Source: Clostridiaceae bacterium
GTDB lineage: Bacteria; Bacillota; Clostridia; Saccharofermentanales; DTU023
NCBI GenBank assembly: GCA_012841255.1
Contig: DUUZ01000069.1
Coordinates: forward strand, 1 to 5,100
Direction of reading: 5' to 3'
DNA length: 5,100 nucleotides
Notes under the pieces: model-generated
The model's database searches: none
What the model was told of the DNA's origin: nothing
The model's input: the letters and a program-made list of their open reading frames with translations, nothing else
Part shown: positions 5,061 through 5,100 of the stretch, in pieces
Layout of the letters: each line of letters starts with the position of its first letter
Numbering within the stretch: position 1 is the first letter of the stretch
Translations under genes and position numbers: made by a program

Positions 5061-5100
5061 TTGAACAACTATCCCAGGCTTTCATCGATCGGGGAGGCGC
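5061..5100 (+). CDS. dxs: Probable start of 1-deoxy-D-xylulose-5-phosphate synthase (partial)
   Basis: An open frame begins with TTG one base after the ispA stop and runs off the window. It encodes (M)NNYPRLSSIGEA. No ATG is available, but AAAGGA stands at a good distance. Many Dxs proteins begin with a segment of the form YPLLDRI-x-SP-DL, and the visible YPRLSSIGEA fits that loosely. The conserved order xseA-xseB-ispA-dxs also predicts Dxs here. Dxs makes the first intermediate of the MEP isoprenoid pathway from pyruvate and glyceraldehyde 3-phosphate, so the link with ispA would be functional. Only 13 codons are visible, so the identity rests mainly on gene order. Confidence 0.5.
   Translation, partial: MNNYPRLSSIGEA

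Noticed and set aside
1..5100. Search for CRISPR repeats, insertion sequences, tRNA or rRNA genes, attachment sites, toxin-antitoxin or defence genes
   Set aside because: No regularly spaced repeats, terminal inverted repeats, transposase motifs or RNA gene signatures were seen. The window is almost fully occupied by conserved housekeeping genes.

Overview
The window looks like chromosomal housekeeping DNA from a GC-rich member of the Bacillota, probably clostridial. The evidence is the cluster Asp23/Gls24 - AmaP - DUF2273 - nusB - xseA - xseB - ispA, together with a YqeG-type phosphatase and elongation factor P. Asp23/AmaP genes and YqeG-type phosphatases are typical of low-GC Gram-positives and their GC-rich relatives. 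Ribosome binding sites are mostly strong GGAGG types. No genus can be named from the sequence alone.

Layout: Positions 1-258 hold the 5' part of a YqeG-family HAD phosphatase gene on the minus strand, cut by the window edge. Positions 259-422 are a divergent intergenic region with a good sigma-A-like promoter reading right. From 423 to the window end everything reads on the plus strand: efp (423-980), an Asp23/Gls24 protein (1028-1402), amaP (1399-1950), a DUF2273 membrane protein (1954-2181), nusB (2194-2628), xseA (2634-3932), xseB (3925-4164), a polyprenyl synthetase of the IspA type (4151-5059), and what is probably the TTG-initiated start of dxs (5061 onward). The genes are separated by 0-47 bases or overlap, and no intrinsic terminator was seen between them. 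They therefore read as one long transcription unit, possibly with an internal promoter near the end of ispA.

How the genes work together: efp and nusB act in gene expression (relief of ribosome stalling; antitermination at rRNA operons). The Asp23-AmaP-DUF2273 set forms an envelope-associated module: AmaP has two membrane helices and a cytoplasmic Asp23-like domain, and it is expected to tether Asp23. xseA and xseB encode the two subunits of exonuclease VII. ispA, and dxs if correctly called, belong to isoprenoid synthesis, supplying farnesyl diphosphate and the first intermediate of the MEP pathway. This is a known conserved Bacillota neighbourhood, here in a compacted form in which efp directly abuts the Asp23 module.

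No mobile element, CRISPR array, RNA gene, defence system or clearly novel system was found. The points most worth a second look are the compact gene order, the paired Asp23-like domains in adjacent genes, the contrast in translation signals between xseA and xseB, and a palindrome overlapping a promoter-like sequence inside the 3' end of ispA.
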